Assembly (NCBI RefSeq): GCF_002797445.1
Contig: NZ_PGEP01000001.1
Span: forward strand, 62,001 to 126,000
DNA: 64,000 bases
Reading direction: 5' to 3'
DNA from: Acidovorax sp. 69
Lineage (GTDB): Bacteria; Pseudomonadota; Gammaproteobacteria; Burkholderiales; Burkholderiaceae_C
Part shown: positions 24,951 to 34,765 of the stretch, piece after piece
How positions within the stretch are numbered: the first letter of the stretch is position 1
Layout: every line of letters starts with the position of its first letter
Program-made: the position numbers and the translations under genes
The notes under the pieces: model-generated
Databases searched by the model: none
What the model saw: the letters and a program-made list of their open reading frames with translations, nothing else
Told to the model about the DNA's origin: nothing

Positions 24951-27900
24951 CTAGGTGGGCGGAATGCGCAGGAAGGCGTCCAGAACGTCCACAGAGAGGG
25001 GGCGGCTGAAGAGGTAACCCTGGTAGAGCTGGCAGCCTGCACGGGCCAGCAGCTCGCGTTGCTCGGGGGTTTCCACGCCCTCGGCAATCACTTCCAGGCC
25101 CAGGCTGCGTGACAGGCCGATGATCGTGTCCACGATCGCCGCGTCGTTGGGGTCGGTCAGCAGGTCGCGCACAAAACTCTGGTCAATCTTGAGCTGGTCC
25201 AGCGGCATGCGCTTCAAGTAGCTCAGGCTGGAGTAACCGGTGCCAAAGTCGTCCAGAGAGAACCCCACCCCGTAAGAGCGCAGCGCTGTCATGGTGGCGA
25301 TGGTGGTTTCCATGTCTTCCACCAACACACTCTCGGTCAGCTCCAGCTTGAGCTGCCCCGAAGGAGCGCCGGTAATCGCCAGGACCCGGGCCACGTCATC
25401 CACAAAGCTGGCATGGCGGAACTGGCGCGAACTCACGTTGACGGCCATGGTCAGGTGCGCCAGGGCCGGGTCGTCCTGCCAGCGGGCCAACAACTGGCAT
25501 GCCGTGTGCAGCACCCAACGGCCCAGCGGCAAAATGAGCCCGGTTTCTTCGGCCAGCGGAATGAACTGGGCCGGTGACACCATGCCCCGCTGCGGATGGG
25601 CCCAGCGCACCAGCGCCTCGACACCGACGCAGCGGCCGGATTGGTGCATCTGCGGCTGAAAGTGGAGCAAAAACTCTTCTTGCGCCAATGCCGAGCGCAA
25701 ATCGGTCTCCAGCCCGGCGCGGGCCGTTACAACGGCCTGCATGTCGGGGTCAAAAAAGCGCAACGTGTTGCGCCCGGCGGTTTTTGCCTGGTACATGGCC
25801 AGATCGGCCTGTTTGAGCAACTCGCCCACCGTGGTTTGTTCACCCGTGAACGGTGCAATGCCGATGCTGGGGGTGCTGCGGTATTGGTAGCCCGCCAGTG
25901 CATAGGGCACAGCCAGCATGGTCAGAATTTTTTCGCCGACGCCCCGGGCGTGCATGGCCAGCTCGTGGGGCTTGGGGCTCAGCTCTTCCAGCATCACCAC
26001 AAACTCGTCACCACCCAGGCGGGCCACGGTGTCCACACTGCGCACGCAGGTGTTCAGGCGCTGTGCCACCTGCTGCAGCAGCAGGTCGCCCTGGTCATGG
26101 CCCAGGGTGTCGTTCAGGGTCTTGAAGTTGTCCAGGTCGATGAACAGCAACGCCCCGCCCTGCTGGCGCCGCTGGGCGGTAGCCAAGGCCTGGTGTATGC
26201 GGTCCATGAGCAGCATGCGGTTGGGCAGGCCGGTCAGGGCGTCATAAAACGCCAGGCGCTGGATTTCACGCTCACTGGCCTTGCGCTGCCGAATGTCGGT
26301 GTTGATGGCCAGGATGGACTGCGGCTGGCCGTCGTCACCGCGCACCAGCGTCCAGCGGCCTTCGACCTCGATGGTGCTGCCATCACGGTGGTACTGCACG
26401 ATCTCACCGGTCCATTCACCCTGCTCCAGCACCGCCTGTGTGGCATGCCGGAAATGCGTGGGGTCGTCATAGAGCAGCGTCTCGATGGATTGCCCCAGTG
26501 CCTGCAGCTGCGACCAGCCATACAGGCGCTCGGCGCTTTTGTTCCAGTAAATGATGCGGTGGTCCAGGTCGCGCACCAGGATGGCGTCTTGCGCCTTGTC
26601 CAGCAGCGAGGCCTGGTGCCGGATGCGGGCATCCGCCAACTGGCGCCCGATTTCCGCCGAGGCCCGCGAGGCAAAGATCTGCAGCGTGGAGGTGATGAAG
26701 TCGGTCTCGGCAATGGGTTGACGGAACAGCACGAACACGATGCCCACCACTTCGCCATCAGCGTTGTACAGTTGTTGTCCGGCATAGCCCATGGCACTCA
26801 CCAGCCGCAACATCGGGGCCCGTGGGTATCGTTGTTGGACCCCATCGACGACGACATATTCGCGTTGGGACAACAGCATCAGGCTGGGCGTGTCTTCCAG
26901 GCTGTACTCGTCGTTGGGCAACATGTTCCCATCGAGGACCGCAGCCAGGGTGATCACCCGAGGGGGCTGCCCTTCAATGGGCGGCTGCAGCCGCACCACA
27001 CAGCCACCCTGTGCACCCAGTGCATCGGCCATGTTGCGCACCAGCTGCACAAAAAACTCGGTGCCTGTGCTGGCCGACACGGCCGCTGCGACCTTGAGCA
27101 CCGAGGCCTGCAGCCGCTGCTGCGCCTTGTGCGCGCGCAGGCTGGTGATGCCAAAGGCCAGGTCGTTGGAGAGCTCCTGCAGCAAAGCGGCTTCCTCGGT
27201 GCTGATCTGCAGGATGTCTGGCGCGTACAGGTACAGCAGGCCAAAAGTGCGATCGAGGTCGCGGTCCCGGTCTTTCAGCGGCAGGCAGATGACGCCGTGA
27301 AAGCCGTTGTCCAGCATGCGCTCGGTCCAGTCGGCAAAGTCTCCCTCGATGCGGATGTCCTGCACGATCACGGGTTTGCCGGAGCGCACGGCCATGCCGG
27401 CCGGTCCCCGGCCATAGGGGTCGTCAGCGGACCAGCTCAGGTGCAGGTTGTCGAGGTAATTCTCGTTGTAGCCCGCATGGGCCACGGGCTGGATGGATTT
27501 GCGCTCATCGTCCAGCACAAACCCGACCCAGCCCATGCGGTAGCCACCGATGTCCACGGCAATCTGGCAAATGGCTTGCAGCAGTGCCGTTTCGGACGTG
27601 GCGCGCACCAGGGTTTCGTTGCAGGCGCTCAATAGGCGCTGGGCGCGGCCCATGCGGGCCAGCTCGCGTTCGGTGCGCAGGCGCTCAGTCACATCGGTGG
27701 CCAGTACCTGGCGCGCAGGGCGGCCATTGAAGCCGATGCTGCCGGCTGTGATTTCCACATCCATCAGCGTGCCGTCTTTCTTGATATGGCGGCTGATGAC
27801 GGGTTTGTTGCGCTGGTCCATGGCAATGGCCACGATGCTGGCGCGCACCCCATCGCGCCGCTCCAATGGCCACAGGTCGGTCATCGACATGGTGAGCAAC

Positions 27901-29837
27901 TCGGCCTCTGTGTAGCCGTAGTGCATCTCCATGGACCGGTTCACGGCCTGTAGGCGCAGCGTTTCCTTGTCGTACACCCACATCGGGTGCGGGTGTTCGT
28001 CAAACAGCATGCGGTACTGCAGCTCGGATGCGCGCAACTGTCCCGCCACATGGCGCAACTGCACCATGGCACCCAGCGACTCGGTCAGGATCTCCAGATG
28101 GGCCACGTCGCGGCGCGAGAAAGCGTTGACCTTGTCGGAGGTGACCTTGAGTGAGCCCACGATGGCATCGCCACTGCGCAGCGGCACAGCCATCACTGAA
28201 CGCACGCCGTGGCGGTGCGGAAGCGAGACCATGTCCCAGCCCTCAGACTCGGTGTCGTTGCACACCACGGTGCGCCCCTCGCTGAGAGCGGGCCACAACA
28301 GGCTCTGGTCCACGGCCAGCAGGTTTCCCACGGGCCGCACATGGTCGCCCGCCGATGCCTGTGCCACCAGTTGGCGACCCTGCAGCAGCTCCACCATGGC
28401 GCCGCGTGCGCTGGTCTGGCGCAGCACGGTGTCGGCCACCAGTTGCAGCACATCGGGCAGAGGCATTTCCAGCGAGGAGATGCGTTGCTGCACCTGCAGC
28501 AGGTCGGCATGGTTCTGGGCATCGCGCTGGGCATCCAGGTCCGCCATTTTCTGCGCGCTGATGTCGGTCATGCCGCCCACCATACGCACTGCTTTGCCCT
28601 GCAGGTCGCGGATCAGGAAACCCCGGTCCAACACCCAGGCGTAGCTGCCATCGTGGCGGCGGAACCGGTATTCCGCCGACCAGTGGTTGGCTGCTCCATC
28701 AATGGCGTGGTGAATGCCGCTGAGCACCTCTTCACTGTCGTCCGGGTGCAGCCGCAATGTCCAGGAGGTGCTGTCGGGGGGCAGCTGGTCCAGTGGCACA
28801 CCAAAGAGGGTCTGCATGCCCTCGTTCCACCACATGGCGTCGGTGTGCAGGTTCCAGTCCCACACCGCATCGGCCGTGGCGCGCGACACCAGTTGAAAGC
28901 GCTCTTCGCTTTCGCGGCGCGCCTGCCGGGCCTGGTGCTGGGCTGAGATGTCCTGGAACGCGCCCTGCACCCGCACGATGCGGCCGTCACCATCGCGCAC
29001 CGCCTGCCCGGTGATGCGCACCCGGAAATGCCGCGCATCCCGCGTGACGAGTTCGGCCTCCATGTCAAACGGGATGCCGTGGTGGATGCAGTTCTCAAAA
29101 GCCATTTGTATGGCCTGTCTGTGGGGCGGCAGGTACAGCTCCAGGATCTGCTCCACCGAACCCATGCGATCCACGATGCCGAAGGTGGCGGCGATCTCTT
29201 GCGACCAGTTCAACTGCAGGCTGGGCAGTTCCACGATCCAGCCGCCGATTCTGGCTATTTGCCCGGCCACGCGCAGGGTCTCGCTCTGGGCCATCAGCTC
29301 GGCATGCATCTGGTCGCGCTGCTGTACCAGGTCGGCCAGCACGTGCTTTTGCCGGCGCAACTCCAGTTGCACCATGGCCTGCTCGGCAAGAATGCGCAGG
29401 CCTTCGAGCTGTTCGGGCTGCATGCTGCGTGGAACAGCATCGAGCACGGCCAGGGTGCCGAGTGCGAATCCATCGTTCGTTACTAACGGCACACAGGCAT
29501 AAAACCGGATGTGGGGTTCTTCGAGAACCAGGGGGTTGTTGGCAAACGTGGGGTGCTGGGTGGCGTCGGGCACCACGATGGGCTCGCGGCTGCCGTTCAG
29601 CGCGTGGGCACAGAACGCAATGGCGCGGTCTGTTTCCCGAAAGGGAACCCCCACCGCCGCCTTGAACCATTGGCGGTCACTGTCCAGAAAGTTGACCACG
29701 GCCATGGGGCAGCTGCACACCTGCGCGGCCAGCTTCGCCAATTGGTCAAAGCTGTCTTCGGCCGGAGTGTCGAGGATTGCGTAAGACTGCAGTGCGTGGA
29801 GCCGTGCGGCCTCTGCGGTGGCTTGCGCGGGTGGCAT
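24951..29837 (-). CDS. Very large GAF/PAS sensor with GGDEF and EAL domains
   Basis: About 1628 residues without clear transmembrane segments. Approximate order: GAF (10-150), PAS (190-310), PAS (320-440), GAF (460-630), PAS (640-760), two GAF-like domains (780-1080), PAS (1090-1205), GGDEF (1220-1385) and EAL (1400-1628). The cyclase signature is intact (RLGGDEFVVML) and the EAL motif is intact (VEALVRWAHP), as are DDFGTGYSSL and VIAEGVET, so it could both make and break cyclic-di-GMP. ATG at 29837 (MPPAQATAEA) was preferred to an upstream in-frame start at 29870 because the GAF domain begins right after it. It stands alone, with its own terminator. Confidence 0.9.
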   Translation of the reverse strand: MPPAQATAEAARLHALQSYAILDTPAEDSFDQLAKLAAQVCSCPMAVVNFLDSDRQWFKAAVGVPFRETDRAIAFCAHALNGSREPIVVPDATQHPTFANNPLVLEEPHIRFYACVPLVTNDGFALGTLAVLDAVPRSMQPEQLEGLRILAEQAMVQLELRRQKHVLADLVQQRDQMHAELMAQSETLRVAGQIARIGGWIVELPSLQLNWSQEIAATFGIVDRMGSVEQILELYLPPHRQAIQMAFENCIHHGIPFDMEAELVTRDARHFRVRITGQAVRDGDGRIVRVQGAFQDISAQHQARQARRESEERFQLVSRATADAVWDWNLHTDAMWWNEGMQTLFGVPLDQLPPDSTSWTLRLHPDDSEEVLSGIHHAIDGAANHWSAEYRFRRHDGSYAWVLDRGFLIRDLQGKAVRMVGGMTDISAQKMADLDAQRDAQNHADLLQVQQRISSLEMPLPDVLQLVADTVLRQTSARGAMVELLQGRQLVAQASAGDHVRPVGNLLAVDQSLLWPALSEGRTVVCNDTESEGWDMVSLPHRHGVRSVMAVPLRSGDAIVGSLKVTSDKVNAFSRRDVAHLEILTESLGAMVQLRHVAGQLRASELQYRMLFDEHPHPMWVYDKETLRLQAVNRSMEMHYGYTEAELLTMSMTDLWPLERRDGVRASIVAIAMDQRNKPVISRHIKKDGTLMDVEITAGSIGFNGRPARQVLATDVTERLRTERELARMGRAQRLLSACNETLVRATSETALLQAICQIAVDIGGYRMGWVGFVLDDERKSIQPVAHAGYNENYLDNLHLSWSADDPYGRGPAGMAVRSGKPVIVQDIRIEGDFADWTERMLDNGFHGVICLPLKDRDRDLDRTFGLLYLYAPDILQISTEEAALLQELSNDLAFGITSLRAHKAQQRLQASVLKVAAAVSASTGTEFFVQLVRNMADALGAQGGCVVRLQPPIEGQPPRVITLAAVLDGNMLPNDEYSLEDTPSLMLLSQREYVVVDGVQQRYPRAPMLRLVSAMGYAGQQLYNADGEVVGIVFVLFRQPIAETDFITSTLQIFASRASAEIGRQLADARIRHQASLLDKAQDAILVRDLDHRIIYWNKSAERLYGWSQLQALGQSIETLLYDDPTHFRHATQAVLEQGEWTGEIVQYHRDGSTIEVEGRWTLVRGDDGQPQSILAINTDIRQRKASEREIQRLAFYDALTGLPNRMLLMDRIHQALATAQRRQQGGALLFIDLDNFKTLNDTLGHDQGDLLLQQVAQRLNTCVRSVDTVARLGGDEFVVMLEELSPKPHELAMHARGVGEKILTMLAVPYALAGYQYRSTPSIGIAPFTGEQTTVGELLKQADLAMYQAKTAGRNTLRFFDPDMQAVVTARAGLETDLRSALAQEEFLLHFQPQMHQSGRCVGVEALVRWAHPQRGMVSPAQFIPLAEETGLILPLGRWVLHTACQLLARWQDDPALAHLTMAVNVSSRQFRHASFVDDVARVLAITGAPSGQLKLELTESVLVEDMETTIATMTALRSYGVGFSLDDFGTGYSSLSYLKRMPLDQLKIDQSFVRDLLTDPNDAAIVDTIIGLSRSLGLEVIAEGVETPEQRELLARAGCQLYQGYLFSRPLSVDVLDAFLRIPPT

Positions 29838-30112
29838 GGTCAGGCAGCGGCTGTGCCTTGGGGCGCACACCTGCCTTGCCGGGTTGGTGTGACCAGGTCA
29901 TTGGCGAGGGTGTGGGACAGCGTCAGCAAGGCAATCGGGCGGTTGGTGGATGCGGGTGAGCGGGCGGCAGCTGAGGTCAAATCCGGTGCGGCCAGAGCCC
30001 GCCTGGCCCAAACTTCGATGCTACACCGCATAGGTGGTGCTTTGGTTCACTGGCCATGCGGGTTTGTCCCAAATAAAAAGGCTGCAGCGGCCAGGGCGTT
30101 TGTCGGGGTCGA

Positions 30113-31222
30113 TCACCCTTGGCCGTGGAACTTGCGCCGCGCGCGCACCGCTGCGGCCAAGCCCTCCAGCACTGGCACGGTCTGCGCCAGGCTGATGCAG
30201 GCATCGGTCACCGACACCCCGTGTTGTAGCGGCTGGCCGGGAACGATGTCCTGGCGGCCTTCCTGCAGGTGGCTTTCGATCATCAGACCCGTGATGCGTG
30301 CATCGCCCGCAGCAACCTGCTGAGCGACTTCGTCCGCCACCGTAATCTGGCGCTGGTGCTGCTTGCTGCTGTTGGCATGGCTCACGTCGATCATCACCTG
30401 CTCACGCAGCCCTGCGGCCTTGAGCACGGCGCAGGTCGCATTCACATCGGCGGCGCTGTAGTTGGGCTGCTTGCCACCCCGCAGGATCACGTGGCAGTCG
30501 TTGTTGCCGCGTGTCTCGAAGATCGCCGCCTGGCCCATCTTGGTCATGCCCATGAAGGCATGGGAGGCCTGCGCAGCCTGCATGGCGTCGCTGGCCACCT
30601 TCACGCCACCATCGGTGCCGTTCTTGAAACCCACGGGGCAGCTCAAGCCACTGGCCAGCTGGCGGTGGCTCTGGCTTTCGGTGGTGCGGGCGCCAATGGC
30701 GCCCCAGCTCACCAGGTCGCTGATGAATTGCGGGCTCAAAAGGTCCAAAAACTCGGTGCCCACCGGCAGACCGACCGCCAGTACATCCAGCAGCAACTGG
30801 CGCGCCAATTCCAGCCCCTCGTTGATGGCAAAGCTGCCATCCAGGCGCGGATCGTTGATGTAGCCCTTCCAGCCCACGGTAGTGCGGGGCTTCTCAAAGT
30901 ACACACGCATCACGACCAGCAGGTCGGCCTGCAGCGCGTCGGCCTGTTGCTTGAGCTGGTGCGCATATTCCATCGCCTGGCCGTGGTCGTGGATGGAACA
31001 GGGCCCCACCACCACGATGAGCCGGTCGTCCTGGCCATGCAGCACGCGCGAGATGGCGGCGCGGCTGGTTTCGACCAGGGTCAGCGTGGTGTCGGGCGTG
31101 GGCAGCCACTCTTGCAGCAGTGCGGGCGTGATGAGTGGGCGCACGGCCTTGATGCGCGTGTCATCAATGCGCGTGGTGTCGTGGGTGGAAACGGGGGTGG
31201 CAGAGTGGTGTGCGTGGGTCAT
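30113..31222 (-). CDS. aroG: 3-deoxy-7-phosphoheptulonate synthase (class I DAHP synthase)
   Basis: This 369-residue enzyme condenses phosphoenolpyruvate with erythrose 4-phosphate, the first step of aromatic amino acid synthesis. Motifs include VVVGPCSIHD, VMRVYFEKPRTTVGWKGYINDP, GARTTESQ, PVGFKNGTDG, VILRGGK and DVSHANSSKQ. ATG at 31222 was chosen over an upstream start at 31282 because homologous sequence starts near it. The second residues are His-rich (MTHAHHS). No leader peptide for attenuation was seen. Confidence 0.94.
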   Translation of the reverse strand: MTHAHHSATPVSTHDTTRIDDTRIKAVRPLITPALLQEWLPTPDTTLTLVETSRAAISRVLHGQDDRLIVVVGPCSIHDHGQAMEYAHQLKQQADALQADLLVVMRVYFEKPRTTVGWKGYINDPRLDGSFAINEGLELARQLLLDVLAVGLPVGTEFLDLLSPQFISDLVSWGAIGARTTESQSHRQLASGLSCPVGFKNGTDGGVKVASDAMQAAQASHAFMGMTKMGQAAIFETRGNNDCHVILRGGKQPNYSAADVNATCAVLKAAGLREQVMIDVSHANSSKQHQRQITVADEVAQQVAAGDARITGLMIESHLQEGRQDIVPGQPLQHGVSVTDACISLAQTVPVLEGLAAAVRARRKFHGQG

Positions 31223-31319
31223 GGTGGCCCCGATTGTCGCGCTGCCCGGCCCGGCCTTCGCAGCTGCCAATGCTGCGCACACTCTTCAACCCTGGCGTGA
31301 CCCGAGCGAGAGACGCAGA

Positions 31320-31392
31320 GCAAGGGCCGCCCCGCAGCGAATGCGCCGCCCCCCTGCCCGCATCGCGCAGCGGCGAAGCCGCTCAGGGGGGT
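31320..31392. repeat. GC-rich intergenic repeat between aroG and nlpC gene
   Basis: CAGCGGCGAAGCCGCTCAGG and the preceding GCCGCCCCCCTGCCCGC form a GC-rich inverted repeat (CCCCCCT/AGGGGGG; GCGGC/GCCGC). It sits just past the stop of the NlpC gene on the minus strand and resembles the element found inside copA. Confidence 0.55.
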
Positions 31393-31396
31393 AAAT

Positions 31397-31933
31397 TCAA
31401 GGTCTCCGAAACGCTGCGTTCTGCCGCGCCCAGTGGCGGGCCTGCAGGTGGTCCAGCCGCACCGTTCCGCCGGTGGAGGGTGCGTGCACAAAACGCCCTT
31501 CACCGACATAGATGCCTGCATGGTTGGGCTGGCGGCCGGTGCCGAACACCACCAGGTCTCCGGCGCGCAACTCGCCGCCGTCGATCGGGTAGCCCCAGCC
31601 GTTGAGCTGCGCCACCGTGCGGGGCGGCGGCGTGCCCACCTGGTTGCGGTACACGTAGCCGATCAGCCCGCTGCAATCGAAACCTGTATCGGGTGTGTTG
31701 CCGCCGTAGCGGTACGGCGTGCCCACCAGGCCCAGCGCGTGTATGGCGATGTCGTGCGCCTGCTCGGCGCTCAGGGGCGGGGTGGTGCGTACCGGCGCCG
31801 ATGACGAAGGTGACGAAGGTGACGAAGGTGACGAAGGTGACGAAGGTGACGGGGGCCGGGAGGTGCCGCAGCCACCCAGCACCAGCAGGGCGGCGATCCA
31901 GGCAGCAAGGGTCAGACGGTGGAAAACGCGCAT
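31397..31933 (-). CDS. NlpC/P60-family lipoprotein, predicted peptidoglycan endopeptidase
   Basis: About 178 residues from ATG 31933. The signal peptide ends in a lipobox (LLVLGGC), so the protein is lipid-anchored. A Ser/Pro linker (repeated SPS units) comes next, then the NlpC/P60 domain with catalytic Cys in FDCSGLIGYVY, His in NHAGIYVG and a third polar residue near FVHAPSTGG. Such enzymes cut D-Glu to diamino-acid bonds in cell-wall stem peptides. The linker is encoded by a 9-base tandem repeat. Confidence 0.9.
   Translation of the reverse strand: MRVFHRLTLAAWIAALLVLGGCGTSRPPSPSSPSSPSSPSSPSSSAPVRTTPPLSAEQAHDIAIHALGLVGTPYRYGGNTPDTGFDCSGLIGYVYRNQVGTPPPRTVAQLNGWGYPIDGGELRAGDLVVFGTGRQPNHAGIYVGEGRFVHAPSTGGTVRLDHLQARHWARQNAAFRRP
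31803..31850. repeat. 9-bp tandem repeat in the NlpC linker
   Basis: GACGAAGGT is repeated five times plus GAC. Read on the coding strand it gives (TCACCTTCG)n, encoding Ser-Pro-Ser units. Whole-unit changes keep the frame. Confidence 0.9.
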
Positions 31934-31999
31934 GGGACGAAGGGTAACGGATGGGGTTCGGTGCATGCGCTGACCCCGTTCCTGCTCTGGGGATATTGG

Positions 32000-32052
32000 T
32001 AAAAATTGCCACCAGTGCTTGTGTATCAAGCGCTGGTAGCTCTCTTTTTTAT
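32000..32052 (-). repeat. Dispersed intergenic palindrome, copy 6 (inverted orientation)
   Basis: Minus strand reads GAGCTACCAGCGCTTGATAC then AAGCACTGGTGGCAATTTTT. It lies between leuA and the NlpC gene. Confidence 0.75.
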
Positions 32053-32065
32053 AACACTCGGGGCC

Positions 32066-33745
32066 TCACGCTACCGCAGCGACTTCGGCCGCCTGGCGCC
32101 GCAGCAGCAACCGGTTGGCGACGCTCACGATGGCCAACACCGATGCGGTCACGATGTTGTGGCTGGCGCCTGCGCCAAAGGTGGAGCCTGTCACGCCCTC
32201 CATGGCGGCTTCCACGATGGCCAGCGCCTGGGCGTTGGCCCCGGTGCCGGTGGCCCGTTCTTCGTAGTGGTCCACGCGCAGCGGCAGGCCCAGCGCATCC
32301 ACCGTGGCAGCGATGGGCCCGTTGCCCTGGCCGCGCAAGTGCTGGTGTGTGCCGTCGATGGTGACATCCAGCTCGATGCCCTGGCCGTCTTCATCGATTT
32401 TGTGGCCGTGGCACACGATCGCCGCTTGAGCAGGCGCCCGCAGGTAGGTGGTCTGGAACAGGTGCCACAGCGCATCGCCCGTCATTTCGCTTTCGCTCGC
32501 GTCGGTCTGGCGCTGCACCACGGCGCTGAACTCCACCTGCATGCGCCGGGGCATCACCACGCCGTGTTCGCGCTCCAGCAAAAACGCGATACCGCCCTTG
32601 CCCGACTGGCTGTTCACGCGGATCACGCTGTCATAGGTGCGGCCCAGGTCGGCCGGGTCGATGGGCAAATACGGCACCTCCCACAAAGCGTTCGGGTCCT
32701 GCGCGGCAAAGCCCTTCTTGATCGCATCCTGGTGCGAGCCTGAGAACGCGGTGAACACCAGGTCGCCCGCGTACGGGTGGCGCGGGTGTACGGGCAGCGA
32801 GGTGCATTCTTCGGCAATGCGCGCCACCGACGTGATGTCCGAAAAATCCAGGTTCGGGTGCACACCCTGCGTGTACATGTTGAGCGCCAAGGTCACGATG
32901 TCCACGTTACCGCAGCGCTCGCCGTTGCCAAACAGGCAGCCTTCCACGCGGTCGGCGCCAGCCATCATCGCCAGCTCTGCCGCGGCCACGCCGGTGCCGC
33001 GATCGTTGTGCGGGTGCACCGAGAGCACGATGTGCTCGCGGGGGGCGAGGCGCCGGTCCATCCACTCGATCTGGTCGGCGAACACGTTGGGCGTGGCGTT
33101 CTCCACTGTGGTGGGCAGGTTGATGATGATGGGGCGGCCAGGGCCGGCGTTCCAGGCCGCGATGGCGGTCTGGCAGGCCTTGAGCGACACGCTGAGTTCG
33201 GTGGCGCTGAAGGTCTCGGGCGAATATTGCAGCGTCCACTGCGTGCCGGGCTGCGCGTCGGTGAGCTGCTTCAAGTAGCCCACGTGGTGCGCGATGAGCT
33301 GCATCACCTGCGTCACGTTCATGCCGAACACGATGCGCCGCCACGCGGGCGCCGTGGCGTTGTACAGGTGCACGATGGCGCGGGGCGCGCCCTGCACAGC
33401 CTCCACCGTGCGCGCAATCAGGTCCTCGCGCGACTGGGTCATCACCATGATGGTCACGTCGTCGGGGATCAGGTCTTCGTCAATGAGGCGGCGCACAAAG
33501 TCGAAATCGATTTGTGATGCGGCAGGGAATCCCACCTCGATCTCCTTGAACCCGATGCGCACCAGCTCTTGAAAAAGCCGCATCTTGCGCTCGCCGTTCA
33601 TCGGCTCGAACAAGGCCTGGTTGCCATCGCGCAGGTCGGTGGAGAGCCACACGGGCGCGTGGGTGATGCTGCGGTTGGGCCACTGGCGGTCGGTCAATGC
33701 GACGGGGGCAATGGGCTGGTATTTGGTAGCGGGCTTGGCAATCAT
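32066..33745 (-). CDS. leuA: 2-isopropylmalate synthase
   Basis: This 559-residue enzyme condenses acetyl-CoA with 2-oxoisovalerate, the first committed step of leucine synthesis. The catalytic opening motif is [15 protein letters not shown] (about residues 34-48); metal-binding [16 protein letters not shown] and the C-terminal regulatory domain (feedback inhibition by leucine) are present. ATG at 33745 follows GGAGCCTCTC. It belongs to the longer LeuA form common in beta-proteobacteria. No leucine-rich leader peptide was found upstream. Confidence 0.95.
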   Translation of the reverse strand: MIAKPATKYQPIAPVALTDRQWPNRSITHAPVWLSTDLRDGNQALFEPMNGERKMRLFQELVRIGFKEIEVGFPAASQIDFDFVRRLIDEDLIPDDVTIMVMTQSREDLIARTVEAVQGAPRAIVHLYNATAPAWRRIVFGMNVTQVMQLIAHHVGYLKQLTDAQPGTQWTLQYSPETFSATELSVSLKACQTAIAAWNAGPGRPIIINLPTTVENATPNVFADQIEWMDRRLAPREHIVLSVHPHNDRGTGVAAAELAMMAGADRVEGCLFGNGERCGNVDIVTLALNMYTQGVHPNLDFSDITSVARIAEECTSLPVHPRHPYAGDLVFTAFSGSHQDAIKKGFAAQDPNALWEVPYLPIDPADLGRTYDSVIRVNSQSGKGGIAFLLEREHGVVMPRRMQVEFSAVVQRQTDASESEMTGDALWHLFQTTYLRAPAQAAIVCHGHKIDEDGQGIELDVTIDGTHQHLRGQGNGPIAATVDALGLPLRVDHYEERATGTGANAQALAIVEAAMEGVTGSTFGAGASHNIVTASVLAIVSVANRLLLRRQAAEVAAVA

Positions 33746-33842
33746 GAGAGGCTCCACGAACGGTATGTGCGGTGCGCCATACAAGCGCGGTGCACAGGTC
33801 AAACGAAATGAAGAAAACAAAACGTGTGACATCCCCTGCAGC

Positions 33843-33862
33843 CCTTTGCAAGAGTGCAAAGG
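33843..33862. promoter_or_regulatory. Hairpin upstream of leuA
   Basis: CCTTTGCA-AGAG-TGCAAAGG is an 8-bp perfect stem about 100 bases before the leuA start on the minus strand. It could be part of the leuA leader or an operator. Function is unknown. Confidence 0.35.
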
Positions 33863-34044
33863 CTGGTTCGCGGGCCGGGGTCAGGGGGAAATCAGGTGTT
33901 GCGCTGAGCGAATCAGGCAACGGTGGCGAACGCAGGCAGACCCCGGCCAGGCACTAGTAGGCCTAGCGATAGGGTGGGTAGGAGCATGCTGCGTTGCATA
34001 GAGGGTTAAAGATAGCACAGGCTTTCTGCTGCGTGCAAGAATTT

Positions 34045-34103
34045 GATAGAAAAGTGCTTGTAGCGCCCGTTGAATAAGCGCAGACAGCTATTAAATTGAT
34101 AGT
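34045..34103 (-). repeat. Dispersed intergenic palindrome, copy 7 (inverted orientation)
   Basis: Minus strand reads AATAGCTGTCTGCGCTTATTC then GGGCGCTACAAGCACTTTTC. It lies in the 428-base divergent gap between leuA and the first YCII gene; nothing else recognisable was seen in that gap apart from the leuA hairpin. Confidence 0.7.
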
Positions 34104-34173
34104 AATTGATGCTGCTAGGATGGCGCTTTTCGCCTTGTCCCCCTCCCCATTGGCTTCAGAAGGAGACCCCGCC

Positions 34174-34539
34174 ATGCCCTACATGCTGCTCATCATGGAA
34201 CCCCACGGCCAGCGGGCCGAGCGCGGACTGGCGGGGGGCCAGGAGGCCTATGCACGCATGTTGCGTTTTGGCGAAGCACTTCAGGCGCGGGGCCTGTTGC
34301 GTGCGACGGAATCCCTGGCCTCCACCGAACAGGCTGTGCGCCTGCAGGTGCGCGAGGGGCAGACCCGATTGGTGGATGGCCCGTTCGCCGAGACCAAAGA
34401 GATGGTGGGTGGCTTTTTCCTGATCGACTGCGCGACGCGCGAAGAGGCGGTGGCCATTGCCCGTGAATGCCCCGCCGCAGAATGGGCCACGGTGGAGGTG
34501 CGCGAACTGGCGCCCTGCTACCACGGAGCAGCTGGTTGA
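34174..34539 (+). CDS. YCII/DGPF-domain protein 1
   Basis: This 121-residue ferredoxin-like-fold protein has the family motif VDGPFAETKEMVGGFFLID (about residues 68-86). YCII (YciI-like) proteins are small and mostly of unknown function; DGPF members are typical partners of ECF42 sigma factors, one of which lies 2 kb downstream. ATG follows AGAAGGAGACCCCGCC, a strong ribosome-binding site. Confidence 0.85.
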   Translation: MPYMLLIMEPHGQRAERGLAGGQEAYARMLRFGEALQARGLLRATESLASTEQAVRLQVREGQTRLVDGPFAETKEMVGGFFLIDCATREEAVAIARECPAAEWATVEVRELAPCYHGAAG

Positions 34540-34680
34540 GGGATGCGGCAGCGCCTTTGCGCGGCCTGCGCCCTGCTGGCGCCGCATGTGGGGCTTTTCG
34601 ATGTGTTTTTCAGGCGCAAGACCTGCTGCACCGCGCATGGCAATGGCAGCACGCAGTACTTTCGACTTTTTTGCTGAGTT

Positions 34681-34708
34681 TGTCGATCTGACCGTTGCTC
34701 GTTCGTCG
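34681..34708 (+). promoter_or_regulatory. ECF-type promoter ahead of second YCII gene
   Basis: TGTCGA (34681-34686), a 17-base spacer and CGTCG (34704-34708) form an ECF-sigma-like promoter, 58 bases before the ATG at 34766. ECF42 factors are reported to use TGTCGA-type -35 elements, so the sigma factor encoded downstream is the obvious candidate. The 226-base gap holds nothing else recognised. Confidence 0.55.
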
Positions 34709-34765
34709 TAGGGGGTGAAGGCCGCAGATCTGCTGCGGCTCCCCGCCCGAACCAGGAGAACCTCC

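Noticed and set aside
25596..27635. 679-codon plus-strand frame inside the GGDEF/EAL gene
   Set aside because: Antisense shadow; the minus strand has continuous GAF/PAS/GGDEF/EAL homology.
30075..30112. Intrinsic terminator behind aroG (GGCCGCTGCAGCC plus T run)
   Set aside because: The stem has only three to four stable pairs, too weak to call, although a T-rich run follows.
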